A stretch of DNA of 64,000 bases from Dicaeum eximium (Eukaryota > Chordata > Aves > Passeriformes > Dicaeidae): the NCBI GenBank assembly GCA_013396995.1, contig VWZP01010162.1, positions 744,001-808,000 of the forward strand, read 5' to 3'. A model generated the notes under the pieces. That model was not told the origin of the DNA. It ran no database searches and was given only the letters and a program-made list of their open reading frames with translations. How positions within the stretch are numbered: the stretch's first letter is position 1; each line of letters opens with the position of its first letter. Both the position numbers and the translations under genes were made by a program. Positions 1 to 12,892 of this stretch are shown in pieces.

Positions 1-3000
1 ACATAAATATCAGTGTGCCCATGGCTGTCTGGGCATTGCAGAATCTCAGTGTGACATGTTGTTGATAGGAAGGTAGCTTGTTGACCTGTGAAGCCAAAAT
101 AAAGTTTGTCTATCAGGATGTGTCTGACAGGTGCATTAACCTTTCCCAGTGCTTTCCAGAAAGTGTGAGCCATAACCTCCTGCTCTAAATGTGCAGCTGT
201 GCTTTGTGATTTCTGTATAAGATGAGAACCAAGGGCAGAGGGTGTAAGGATGCCGCAACTCTTCATGGGTTGAACACACAGATGAAAAAATGTGTACTAC
301 CTCCAGAATGGCCAGCAAACTAAAAGCTTTAAAAACAATATTACAGGCTATTTTTTTTCCCCTAGGCTCTGAAAAAATTGGGTTTGGAAGATCTCTGAAC
401 TAAAATTGTCTGATAGCATTCTTTGTCGAGCTTTTCTCTACACATCTGGTTTTTTTGCATTTTTTACTTAGATTTCTGAAACAAGAAAGCTATTAGAGCC
501 TTGACTTCTTTGTTTATATGGAAATACTCACTGACCCTTGACAGCAGAGGTGCTCCTGCACTGCTGTAGCAAATGCCAGGCACATCTAACATATGTGCAA
601 TACAGGAATGCTCTGGCTCCTTGCCAACTGTCTACTTCATGCCTGGTTTCTAATATTGCTATGGCTAAAACAGTTGGGGAATTAGATATATTGTGAGCAG
701 CTTTTCTCTTTAGTGGGCATGTGTGTATCTGAAATGCTGCTTGTATCTACATTTTAATTGTTCCAAATAAGTGAGAGTAATATGTTTACTTAGCACTTTT
801 TTATTTTTATTTGTCTTTCTAAAGCTTTTTAGTACTATTCTGTTCTCCCCTAGAAATTAGCAGGAAATCTTTCTCAAGATGTGGCAAAGAACATCTGGGA
901 GCTCCCGTCTCCAGTGAAGCTGGTGGGAATTCTGCCATTGTCTTTCATGGAGACAGATTTCTCCGTGGGACTTTTCTGCCCTGTTTGATAAGCTTTTCAA
1001 ATCACTGTAGCTTAATACTTCTTTCTGGCTGTGTGAAATGGTGTATCACTTAGGGTGAGCTGATCTAAATGGTTGGTGTCTCTCTGTCCCCATTTCCTGG
1101 TTGCAGGGTGTGCTCTCGTATGGATTCCCAAATAAATAGACCAGAAAAGAGACAACACCCCCTGCCCTCCAGGCTTCTGTCAGTTTAGTGAGCTCAATGG
1201 TGTCATAGAGGCATCTAAAAAATGCAAGATATGAAATCAGGAGAGTAAGTAAGTGGGGTATTAGGGGTGCTCCCTGAGAAACACCTAGCCATTATGGCAG
1301 CTCCATTGACACACGAAGCAGCACCCTGCAATACATACAAATAAAGGCATTTTCACTGCTCTTAACTCATTCCTTTGTATAAGGAGTATCTAGATGTCCT
1401 TAGCTATGTGTCCTTTTTTAACTGGGTGCTCGAGACCTGAGCTCTGTGCTCTGGGTGCCTTGCTCCTCTCAAGGTCTCTTCTGACCCACAGCTCTACATG
1501 TGCTGGGCAGCTCCTGAGCTGGAGTTCTCATCCTGTCTCTCGTGTGTGTGGCAGAGCTGTGCATTGCCAGAAAAATGCATGGTGTGTAAACTACACACAG
1601 GTCTAGAAGCTGGCAGGTGGCTTGTGCATTCAGTACCATCAAGATACATCTGGGACTTTAAGAAGAGCTAGATGCTGGATCTGGGTGAATTTCACCCCTT
1701 TTAGTGTCTATGTGCACCTCACATTCCTTCTCCTGATTTGTATTTGGGCTTATACATACAAGAGTCTGTGATTCTAAGGGAGAAATCTGGATTGATTCTC
1801 AAGGGTTTATTTAATGAAAATTTTAGAAGTACCTCCCTGATTTTGTGACTGTTTTACAAATGCTGAATGACTGTTTTTCAACCTGGCTGTTAATTTTCTG
1901 ATACGTTGACATTTTCCATTGAGATGAAGGGTTGTTGGTTTTCACCAGCATCTAGAGATCTGTAATTTCTTTACCCTGCCCCATCTGTAGCTTTGATCTA
2001 CAAAAGTACAGATTAAATACAGTTCAATCAGCATATATCAAAATACCTTCCCTCCTAGAATTTGTAACTGTCATAATGACCTCAGCCTTGGACCCCTCTT
2101 GAAATTTAATGGCCAGTTGGGTTTAATGGCCCAAAGTTCCACCTCAGGCTATTAACACTGTCAGCAGTCGTTAATTCTCACAAAATGCCCAGGGTCTTTA
2201 TTGCTGTTGCTTAAGTGATGCCCAAATGACTGTGAATATTTACACCCCTGCTGCGGGTGTAAGAAACGGGCTCAGTGCACTGTATTTCAGGCTTCTCACT
2301 GCTGAAAATGGTCTGAGTACCTCTAGTAATCTCTTGCACATCTAAATAAAGTAACTGTTAACTGGCCATCAACAGTAGTAATCTAAAATTGTGGTTAATT
2401 GTGTAGATGTGTACTTTGCTTTAAAAACAGATAAATGTACAGGCAGACTCCTTGCCCTGAAGAGTCTACATGCCAAAGCCTGTGTAAACATGTGCTTCTC
2501 TTTGTTCAGAATACTTTCAAGGGGTTACAAGCATGTGCTTGTTGTTATACATGTAGTTCTAAACATAAGTCAATGATTCTTGCAAATTTCTTTTGGTCAT
2601 AACACCTTATGTTTAAAGCTTTTCCTGAGATAAGATGCAGGACTGAGCTGATCAAGCTCCTCACCACAGCACACCCTCTTCTAAGAAGAAATCATAGCAC
2701 TAGTTGACAGGTTTTTTAAGTAATCAGTTTTTGAAGAGAAAATGTTGATTTATTAATAGGTACTATTATTTAGGAAGAAACACAGGACTGGAACCAACCT
2801 TGTGGGACATGAGTCGAGTTTTGTTCTCTTGAACAGTGATGTTCGATCACTGTTAATAAATGGACTGATTTCAGCCTGAAGAGGCTCAGAGGTTTTCATT
2901 CAAACAGCCTTCTCAGTGGTTGTTTCAGATGCTCACTGCTCTGGGGATTGGATGTTTTCTTAAAATGCCCAGTAAAAATGTATTCATAGCCAGTTTGGGT

Positions 3001-3410
3001 CTATTTGTAATTGTGCCAGCACTGGCTTTTAGACTAAAGAGCTCTTCCTTTCCCTGGTGCTTATATATTGGCTGTGTTTCCAGAGAGGTATTATATCCTC
3101 TGTCAGCTTGTATTTTCCCAGGATTAACAGACACACTTTTGGCTTTCTGTTCCCCTGATTATGATCTGCACTTGCTCCTGGCTGACACCTCCAAAACGGA
3201 ACACAACAGGCTGGGGAGCTCTTTCCAATGCTCTGGGTAGGGAAGCTACAAAACCAGGTGAAGGGAGAATGGCAGTAACAGATGCAACAAAGCCACCTGA
3301 ACACAAAGATGGAAGCAGGAAGGCTTATTGATGCATGACATGAAACAGGATATTAGAGGGATAACAGGAGCATGATAGAATACTAATTGCAACTGGAGTG
3401 CAAGTACTAC
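1..3410. other. Gene-free unique sequence
   Basis: AT-rich, CpG-poor sequence in which I see no recognisable exon, RNA gene or repeat. The only notable reading frame (2,920-3,240, +, 106 codons) has a hydrophobic start but overlaps two open frames on the other strand, has no supporting context and resembles no family I know, so I treat it as chance. Intron or intergenic DNA is the most likely identity. Confidence 0.6.
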
Positions 3411-3419
3411 AGGGTGCAC

Positions 3420-5706
3420 ACTGTGAAAGGAATGCAGAAGGAATTGTAAAGATAGTGTAGTAGCATTATATATTAAGAATATGGCTGGCAATAAAGAAAT
3501 GTAAATTAGTATGGATAAGACAGGCTCAGCTTATGTCAAAATGTGTTGGGAAAGGGTTCTATAGTGGGAAAGGGAATGGATTCTACCATGAATGTTGAAC
3601 TTGGGGTTACTTTAGCATCATGAGAGAAATAAAGCTACCTGGTGATTGTATCATTATGGGAGAGTTTCAATTCCACATTTATAGACTAGAGAACAGATGT
3701 TACATCCACAGAAGTATCTAATAATTTTTCAGAATTGAGATTAAAAATCTCCTATTTGAAGAAACCAATGGAGCTGCTAAGAGTTTATAGTATTTTAAGT
3801 TGGTGATAGACAAGTTGCAAAGTTATTATACAGAAAATAATACAGAAATTAATGCACTATCAGGTTATGACAGTACTGATCCAATTCAAATTTAAATGAA
3901 ATAGCAGTATTTGAAAAGACAAGTTGGTAATTGTGGTGCTGGGCTGTAAAGGGGAGGACAATATCATAGCAATTCACTCTGAACAGCAATGACTCTGAAC
4001 TGGGGTAGAGTGCTGGTCTGAAATTTGTATTCTTAGGCAATAGAACTCCAGACCTCTCTAGAAAAATAATCCTACTAAATAGGCTGTTGAAATTTGTCAA
4101 AAAATGTTTGAGATCAGAGTCAGAAGAGATTGGCTCAGAAAAAGAAACCAGAATTTGGAGGACTGAAAGTGAAAGACCAGAACGTGAACTGTGGATTGCA
4201 GGGATAATTTAGACCTTGGGAAATCAGGAGTAAGAGTTAAAGATTCTCCAGTTGTAATAAATAAAGAGCTAGGAAAAAAAAGTAGGACACTATCTAAGGC
4301 TAGTGTAGGGATGGTCCCCAAACAAATAATACTTTTTCTCTACCTCTGAAGACAAGCAGGTGGAACAGAAATGTGACAGCAGGAGTGTTTATGGGAAACA
4401 GGATAATAGAAAGTGGAAACAGCTCCACAATTGTTGGCTCAGAACTCCTCAAGTTGATATGCCCATCTGAATGGAGGCCAGCAAGAGTCTGTTACAAAAA
4501 CATGATGAAGGGCAAACTCAGCAGGCACAGGCCAACTATTCTGATGTGTAATATTTTAGGGAAAATGAAAGCCATGGGGAGTAATGGACAACTTCCTAAA
4601 ATATAATATAAACTTACTAAAGGGGACCAAGTTTTAGGCTTCTTTAATGATTGATTTAGGCTTCTTTAAGGACTAGTTTTTTTCCCCCGAGGAAAAAATA
4701 GCCGTAGCCTACCTGTTCTTCAGTAAAATATTTCATATAGTGGTTAGGTATTCCTTGACATGAGATTTAGTACAAAGAACTCCTCAAAGGGCAGACAGTG
4801 ATGGATTATGCTGGAAGAGAAACTAGCACTCTAAAACAAGATTCCAAAAGATGTTCCTTAATTACTTTTATTAGTGATCAAGAAGTCAATGTGCAATAAT
4901 TAAATTTGTTGAAGGTACAAAGCATATCAACATGGCAAATTCAGTAGAAATCTGGTTAACTTGATACCGGCAATTATAGACTGGAATTGGATAAACTAGA
5001 ACAAAAAGCAAGGTGATTCTTTAAAGAAGGAATGACAAGGACAGTTTCTACCCACTGGGAAAGGGTAGGAAAAAAGAAAAAATAGATGGGTTTGTATTTT
5101 TCAGCCACAGGATGTCTCTGAGCCACTGGTGTGACCAAAAAAAAAAAAAATCATACACTAGGCAGTATCAGGAGAAGAATTTCCGGTAGAGAAGGGAAAG
5201 CACCCATGCACTGTCCTATGTGACTTGGAATCACTATGCACATATGTGTTCACCAACGTTCAAGAAAGAAAAATTCAGAGAAAGAAGTACAGAAAAGTGC
5301 TGCATCACAATACAACAGGAAAAAAGATCTGTCAACACAGGAGTAAGGGGCTTTTGTTGGGTTTGGTAAGTCAAACAAAAGCAGAGTTAGAGGAGATAAG
5401 ACCACTGCTTATAAATGCATTGATGTGGTAAAAAAGGACAAGAAAGCTGTTTAGCTGAAACTAAAATGTTCACAACACCCAGCCCCCCCCCCAAAAAATC
5501 CATAAATAAATTTATGCTTCATGTTGAAAGAGGGCTACTATTTACCAGGGGGATTTGTAGTGCACAAAATCCTGTCTTTTTTTAAAATGGAGCTTGATAA
5601 ATGTAAGGATGTGACTATGTAGGTAGCCAGAAATATCAAAGGACTGGATATATGACTCAAGAGTTCCCTCCCAGCTTATCTCTGGAATTTCTAAATTTCT
5701 GTAATG
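3420..5706 (+). mobile_element. Ancient CR1/L3-type LINE, nearly full-length ORF2, heavily decayed
   Basis: Relic of a non-LTR retrotransposon in the CR1/L3 group. Parts appear in the expected order. At about 3,458 the translation VVALYIKN resembles the start of the endonuclease. At 3,644-3,697 DCIIMGEFQFHIYRLENR corresponds to the endonuclease MGDFN block, with D and N now E and Q. At about 3,750-3,780 EETNGAAKSL resembles the EPTRGGALLDL block. At 4,867-4,893 FISDQEVNV and at 4,896-4,961 IIKFVEGTKHINMANSVEIW match the RT catalytic region, where the normal FADDTK is now FVEGTK. The 3' end (about 5,620-5,706) has the CR1 tail pattern of a CAAGAG-TTCCCTCCCAGC stretch followed by a degenerate ATTTCTGTAATGA. 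Many stops and frameshifts mean it makes no protein. Middle parts (4,100-4,800) are assigned by position only. The exact start is uncertain. Confidence 0.7.
5137..5150 (+). repeat. A14 homopolymer inside the old LINE
   Basis: A run of 14 adenines within the decayed RT-to-3' portion of the LINE relic. It is probably a later simple expansion and not the tail of a separate insertion, because recognisable LINE sequence continues beyond it to the 3' end near 5,706. Confidence 0.7.
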
Positions 5707-5709
5707 AAT

Positions 5710-8700
5710 AAATTTGTACTTGGAATCTGCACCAGGTCATTTGACCTGGGGGAAAAAGTTATTAAGTGCTCAATTTAGCTGAGCTTGGTTTTAGCCACAA
5801 TATATTCACACAGGACTAAAACTTGTTTGTGTTGTTCTGGGGAAACCATGCAATGATATTTCCCTGTGCAAGGTTGAAGTCAGAAGAATTACTCCATTAG
5901 AAACCACAGTTTCTAGCTGCACATCCCCTCGTGTGCAGATGGAGTGCAGAGCACTGTTTCCTAGCAACTAGTAAGGACCACTGGCTTTACAAAATCAATC
6001 TCTGCCAGGATATCACAGAAACCACGATAAATGGGAAACATTTAGTAGTCAGAAAGCCTTCTACTTCCTCCACTTTCTGGTCTGCACAGAAGAGTCTTTT
6101 CAAGAAGTAGATAATATCAGCATTTCTTCATAAGTGAACTGAATTCAAATCCTTGTTCAGGTGACTTGTTTTTCAGCTCCCCTGGGGTACAGTCCTCATG
6201 TCCATGAATGGTTCTTCCTTAAAAAGCTGGTTGCTGAGCTTTCTCAAAGACAAAATTATATGAAACTTCATTTGGAAAAAAAAAAAAAAAAAGAAGAAAA
6301 CGAAATGCAGATAAGGAAGGAATGAATAGCAGTAGAAAAAACTCTAAAGAGCCCTGGGAAGACGGGATGTGATAACAGTCAGTCAAAGGCTGCAGATGCA
6401 ACTCTTCCCTTCTATACAGTAAATTAACTTTTGGTGTCACATTCATTTATAAAACTCAAGTAATATTGGATTGACTGCAACATCCAGTTAATTTGATTTT
6501 TTTTCACAAGTAAGCATTTCTACTGATTTCTCTGTTTGTTTATCCTCCTCATTTGTCAAGTTTCCAGCATCCTGTTATTCAGATAACAGTGTGAATGGTC
6601 TAGGTTGTTACTACACTGGAAAATCCCATTTCCTTTTTGTGTAAAGCAGAGGAGAGATGGCTCTCTGTTCAGCAACTTTCATTAGGGTTTTGTATCAGAA
6701 ATACAACAGTGGTTTTTTCACTCTGGTAAGACCAGGGCTACAAAGTCCTAAGAAGTTCCCAGTAATATGAAAGGGGAGAAAAAACCTCTTCTAGTACATT
6801 TAAAAAATAAATATTACTGAAGGGGTCATATAGATAAGCAAATGATATTTTAGTCTATAGTTTGATTATTATATGTTTTAACAGCCCGTTGAGCCAATCT
6901 CACTTCTCATTGTGGAACAGTATTGATTATTTAATTTCTAGCATAGAGTGGTGTCCATTGTGAAATCATAGCACCAATCTGAGAATGGTCTGTGTGTCAT
7001 CTTTTCCCATGAACACTAACAGAACAGGAGCAGTAAGTGAGTTAAAAATTAGTTTCAGAAAAGGAGTACTCTGGTTACTAAACTTTGTGACTGATGGTAT
7101 CATTTGAGAAATCTGATGCTTAGAGTGTGAGTCTTTAAAGTCCAAAATTGCTTATATATCACAGAAAAGAAGCCATGCACTTTTGTGATGTCATAAATAG
7201 TGTGCAGTCCTTCTTCTGAGTTGGAAGTAAATTCAAGAAGTGCTAACATTCTGTGTTTCAACTTTTTTTATTCTGTTTTAGGAACATTTTAGAAGTTTCT
7301 TCTCACTGAACTATTTCTGCTTTGTTATTATTAGTAATATATTGTTGTAATCACACAAGTTATTTCCTCTTTTACTTGTACTGTTTATAACTTTGGCTGA
7401 ATCACTCTATTCAGAGATGAGTTTGTGTTATACTACCATCTCAGATTATTCTTTGCCTTTTTAGTTGAGTTCTTTTGAAGAAGATGTGCTTATATCCCCA
7501 TTGTTCAATCAACAAAGTATGCAATTACATAGTTTTGGTCTTCTGGTGTGTTTAGCAAATCTTTTCAGTGTATGATTTACCACCTGTGGCTTTTCTTCAT
7601 CTCTTGAAAATGCTATTATCTTAAATGGCCTATTTCTAATTGCAGTGGGTTTAATTGCTTGGATACACAAGGGTCTGTGTTGGCTACTGCTGTTTTCTGG
7701 ACATGTTGAGCAAAAACGGGTGTCTGTGTACAGATGTTTCCAGAAGGGGAAAGAATTTTAATGCATGTTTCCCCTTAATAGGAATGGATGTCAGCAGGTT
7801 TACAACAATATTCCTGGAATTATTGCCCTCCTGAGAACAATTTTTATTCCAGACCATCTCTGTTGGAGATCTCTATAAAGATGCTGCCCTGGCCATATTT
7901 CTTGTGCTTGGTACTCTTTTTGAAATGTATGGTTTCACTGGAAAACTCTGTCTTGAGCCAAGAGTGCTGCTGCTGTTTTCAGGAAAGTGTTTGACAGTGG
8001 CATATGTGGTAGTATTTATTTTAAGAAGTGAGATGAAAAAATCATTCAGAAGGGAGAAGGTTTGTTAACAGAAAGCACCTGGACACATTTAAAATTGAAC
8101 AGTGCATCTATATATTCTGATTTTTTTTTCCCAGAAATGTATGGTGACATCTTTATTTGTAGAGTCATGTTGCTAATTTGCAAACATTTGGAGAACGGTC
8201 AAATGTTTTCATGAATATTTATGAGTCCTCAGTGTTTCACTGCTTTTAGCACAGGTGGTCATTTGCCCAAAAATTCCTCTAGGAAATGTACTATTTACTG
8301 TTCACCATTCATCTTTCTATTGCTTAAAAGGTTTGTCATCCAGTTAGGGAACGAAATAAGTGGGCTGTGAGGCAGGGTGCAGGGTAACCCTTGCAGTGGA
8401 CAGCTGAAATAAATAGCTTCAAACATGCCATGTGCAAAATATTATTTATTTAAACAACTAAGCAAATATTTATCAACTGTGAGGCCTCCAGGGAACACAT
8501 TATCTTTTTATTTTCCTATTTATTCACCATCTACTACAATAGAATTGCAAACCTTGTAAAGGTCTTGAGGCATTAATAGAATAAAAATATACAATGACAA
8601 AGATAACAAGTACTATTTAAGAAATCTATATTGGATAGTTGACAATTCAGAAATAAAGCTAGATTAGAAACAAATTTCCTGCAAGTAGGCTTACTTCAAA

Positions 8701-9290
8701 ATAAAAATATTGCCAAATCCTTCTTGCTTTACTCACATGAGTCCTCAACCTGAAGAAAAGCTTCTAAGGCAGATTATAAGATTTCACTCCATAGACTGGG
8801 AATTTGTATTTTAACAAACCAGAATGAAGTTTTCAGAACTGTGAGCTGTGTGAAATTAACTCCAGGAAGTATTTTTAATGATCAAGAAAAAGAGAAAGTG
8901 TTTCAGAACACAGACTAAAACCTTTGAAATTTATTTTGGTGTAATGTTTTAATTCTAAGTTTTGATTTTTATCCAGACATTAACATTCAATGACTACAAA
9001 GAGAAGCAGAAAACTATTTTAAAATATTTTTTCTGAATAAATCTAACACAGGGGAATCTAGTACATAAATTTGCCTTGCATTGTAACTATTCATGCACCC
9101 TATGATGACAACCAGAGATTAGTTATCCCTCTATGTTGCATCCCATTGTTTCAAATGTTAATACTTAGCAATATTTACTGAATTAGTTACCTCTTGTAGT
9201 TTATGGATTATCATAGTTCTTTTAGATTTATCCACATCTTTGTAGCAAGTTAAAAAATTAATTTTATTTTTCCTTTTTCTATTAAAATTC
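5710..9290. other. Gene-free unique sequence
   Basis: AT-rich sequence with no recognisable gene or transposon. It contains an A17 run at 6,276-6,292 that spoils a minus-strand frame there, and several short frames without family resemblance (for example 7,788-7,994). Intron or intergenic DNA. Confidence 0.6.
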
Positions 9291-10129
9291 CAAGCCTTTG
9301 TTACCCCGGGTTGATTTAAAATTGTGTAGAAATTTTGAAATCACAGATGGCAAGAGTGATCAATCAAGCTTTTATTAATCTTCCAGGGAGCCAGATCCCC
9401 CAGACAAAGACACTTAAATAAAAATCACTTAAAAGATAACTAACTTCAACCTTTGCCTTGGCAATCCCCCACTCTTCCAAAGGAACCTATGGTATGCAAG
9501 TCTTGTCCTAAATCCATTCAGAGGACCTAATGTCTTTGCTTCCTTCTTTCAGATGTTTGACTGAATGGCAAATAGTACTTTTGGTAAGGTCAAGACTTTG
9601 AGGCCTCTTGGGTCTGGCAGATGTCTGGTTTTCAGGCTTTCCCCACTCCATCCAGTTGTGAGGTGATATCCCAAGGTATTTAATTAAGTCAGTTTTTGTA
9701 AATGAGATGGGTTTGTGATCTGACCACTGCTGCCCCTACAGAGACAATGTTAGTTGCACAAAGTCCTTTTCTGGTATGTACCTGAGACTAGCACGGATTA
9801 AAAGCCCCTATGGAATGTTGCTTCTTTGTTTTTTTGGTTTTTTTTCCCCTGGGAGTTCTCTAAAACATGAGTGAATTCACACTATTTCACTCTTTTCACA
9901 TCCTTATACTTTTCCATCCCTCGCCTCCATGTATATAATTTTTGATTGCTTTTAGTTTTAGATTGATTGATTTTAGATTTTAGTAGAATTTTTCTCTGTA
10001 GCTTTGACCATCTTGTAATTAGAAGAGTGAACCTTGCCAACAAACCTTGTCACACCTTCACTTGTATATTTAGCCTGTTTTTGGCAATACTTTTGCTGGT
10101 GATTCTTTGAGCAACCTAAAAATTTGTTC

Positions 10130-10858
10130 ATGACAGGTGGTTGTAGAGAGCGATAAGGTCTCCCCCTGAGCTTCTTTTTCTCCAGACTAAACAACCCGAG
10201 TTCCCTCAGACACTCCTCGTAGAGGCCATGCCATTGGCCCATGGTCACCTGGGCACTCTGCTCTGGGCTATGTTCAGCTGGATGTCGGTCAGCATCCCTA
10301 GAACCCTTTCTGCCGACCAATTTTCCAGTCACTCTTCCCCAGGTCTGCAGCACTGCAAGGAATTGTTGTGACCCACACACGTGCTGGGCCTGATGCTTTG
10401 CCTTGTTGAATCTCATACAGTTGGCCTTGGCCCATCAATCCAGCCTGTCCAGATCCCTCTGCAGAGCCTTCCTGTCCTGTGACAGATCAACACTCCCACC
10501 CCACTTGGTGGCATCCGTGGACTTGCTGAGGGTGCACTCGACCTTGTTATCCAGATCATTGTTAAAGACATGAAACAGGACTGGCCCCAGTACTGGTCCC
10601 TGGGGAATTCCACTGGTGACTGGCCTCCAGCTGGATGTAACTCCACACTCACCACCACTCTCTGGGCCTGGCCATCCAGACAGAATTTTACCCAGCAAGG
10701 AGTGCACTGCCCTAAGCCACTGTCTGTCAGCTTCTCCAAGGGAATGATATGGGAGACAGTGTCAAAAGCTTTACTGAAGCTCAGGTAGACAACATCCACA
10801 GCTTTTCCCTCATTCACTAGGTGGATCACTCGGTCATAAAAGGAGATCAAGTGAAGGG
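10130..10858 (-). mobile_element. CR1 LINE fragment, reverse transcriptase region, 3' end missing
   Basis: Read on the minus strand, this encodes part of the CR1 ORF2 reverse transcriptase. The block GKAVDVVYLSFSKAFDTVSH starts near 10,810 and is the RT palm motif (usual form DFSKAFDTVSH). It is followed, after a frame change, by a region corresponding to the PVTSGIPQGPVLGPVLF block, then NNDLDNKVECTLSKSTDATK, where the usual FADDTK box has become STDATK so the catalytic aspartates are disrupted, and QRDLDRLD and MRFNKAK near 10,400. After about 130 bases of poorly matching sequence it resumes with EECLRELGLFSLEKKKLRG at about 10,160-10,215. It then stops at about 10,130 without the CR1 3' tail. 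Two frames (10,413-10,850 and 10,435-10,707) cover the same region, which shows a frameshift. The element is dead. It is 5'-truncated, as is usual, but the loss of the 3' end is not. Confidence 0.9.
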
Positions 10859-10864
10859 CGCAGT

Positions 10865-12890
10865 TTTACCTCAAAAGCATAGTATATCTGCACTCAGTTT
10901 AGATGTACAAATTGTCCATCAATACCTGTTAGGTGCAAATGTCTTATAAGGCAATTTGTTCTTCATGGCCTTAATGTGCCTAGTTCTACTCTCCTCCCTG
11001 TTCCAGGTGCCAGAAGGTGATGTCTGTCTTAGGCTGAAGCCAGCTGGGAAGGCTGCAGGACCATGCTGGGAACTAGAAATATGCACGTGGAATGTGCAGG
11101 TTCTTCATTCAACAATACTGTTGTCTACTAAGAAAAAGGACATAATCTAGGGGTGGGATGGCCCCCTTAGCAGTGCTGATCTCACTGTTCTGTATGCTGT
11201 CAGGAGATGCACACCAGCTGTGTGAGATACTGTAACACTTCCAGAATAGCTGCAGCTTCTGTGCAGCCTGGGGAAAATGTCACCTTTATCTCTTACTTCC
11301 TCACGCTTCAACATACAGAGACAGCATGAGTTATTTTTGTTGGAGCCTCTAAATCCTACTTTGGTTTCATGTAGCCAGACGGAGAGTAGCCATTTTATCC
11401 ATGCTTCTTGACAGCTTCAGAGACTACTGCATACCACAATGTGGTTTTGCACATAAGTGGTAAAATTCAAATTTATTGCTTTTTAAAGGACAGGAGTGAA
11501 AAAGCAATGCAAGGATAAATTTGGAACACATTTCAAATTCACTTGAAGGTTGCACAAAGGCAGGGATGGAAAGAGACAAGATGTAAGGTATTTCTCACAT
11601 CTTAAGTGTGATCTCAGTCCCACTGAAACGGATGGAAATCCAACTGGCTTCAAGGCTCATTGAACCTGGACATACTGAAGAGCAATTAAAGCTCAATATT
11701 TTTTACAGAAGATGATTCTGCCCCAAAGCCAGCAAACAAACCAAACAGAGGCTAGTAAATCCTCTCCTGGATAACAGTGGGTCTCTGCTTATCAGCCCTT
11801 CAGAATTCCTGTTTATCAGCACCAGGTTGCTGCTGGACTTTTTCGATTCTGCTTGTTAGTGTCTGATCAGAGGTTGCCTTTGTCCAGCTTTAATTATGCA
11901 TGAAACCCAAACAAGCATACCACAATGGGTAGAATTTCTTCCATTGTTTTAAAAAGGTTTGTATGATCTTGCAGAACAAGAGAAAATCACAATTACTGCC
12001 TTACATCACACATAAGAAATACAACCAGGTTTGGCTGTAAAAACATGTGTCTTTCTATATTTTAAAAATTTTTTTCATGTTGCTCCAGCTTCTGTTTTTA
12101 ACAATCTCCTGGTGAGGCAGATAAGCTCCTAATTCTATTCATGTTGTTATCAAAATTTGTAAGAAAAGTGAAGCTTACAATTTAGTGGTTTATAATCCTA
12201 AGAAATGTAGGTAGAATATATCTTTTATGTTCTATAATCAGCACTAGAAGACATTATATTCCTAAGGAGAAAACTTTTTGCTTACCATATCTACTTGCAT
12301 GAAATTCTTGATCAAAAAACCAAAATATTTCTCTTTGGCTGAGATCACTTTCAGATAATGAAGAATCCAAGTAAAAAAAATTATATAAACATGGACTCCA
12401 TGGATGTCCTCTTGTGTTGATGCAGGGGCCTGTACTTTTCTGAGAAGTCAGAAATGCAACAGATCTAGAAAATACTGCAAATGCTTAACATTTGATTACA
12501 TCACATTTTCAAGCTCCCCAGTCTGAAGCAGGATTAGAAGAACCAAATCCAAATCTCCTTTGTACATGCTTTTCAATCCTCTCACATTAGGCATTTGCTA
12601 ATATAACTCCACTGGTTTTACAGACATATGTTAATGATGTTATAGGAAATAAGGGAGTGTTCTTAATGGATAGCTCTACTGGGCACTCCTGAGGACTAAA
12701 CAAACCCCAGGAGCTTTGAAAATCTTTTATTTGAACTTCAGTTATATGGAGAGAGAATGCTAAGGTCTAAAGATTCTCACAGACCTTGTTATAAAGGCAT
12801 CAAAGTCTACAAGAAAGGACTTTGGTTTGAATATTTCAGTTATGCATGGCCAGGCATGTGATCAGGTCAGAACTACTTTGACACAGCCAC
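10865..12890. other. Gene-free unique sequence
   Basis: Sequence between two CR1 fragments with no recognisable exon or repeat. Only short frames occur, none with family resemblance. Includes TTAAA-rich and A-rich segments around 12,050-12,400. Confidence 0.55.
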
Positions 12891-12892
12891 AG

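Noticed and set aside
2920..3240. 106-codon + strand frame with a hydrophobic start
   Set aside because: Two open frames lie on the opposite strand over the same bases, no motif is recognised, and no splice or promoter context is evident.
10570..10788. 72-codon + strand frame
   Set aside because: It is the antisense of the CR1 reverse transcriptase fragment on the minus strand.
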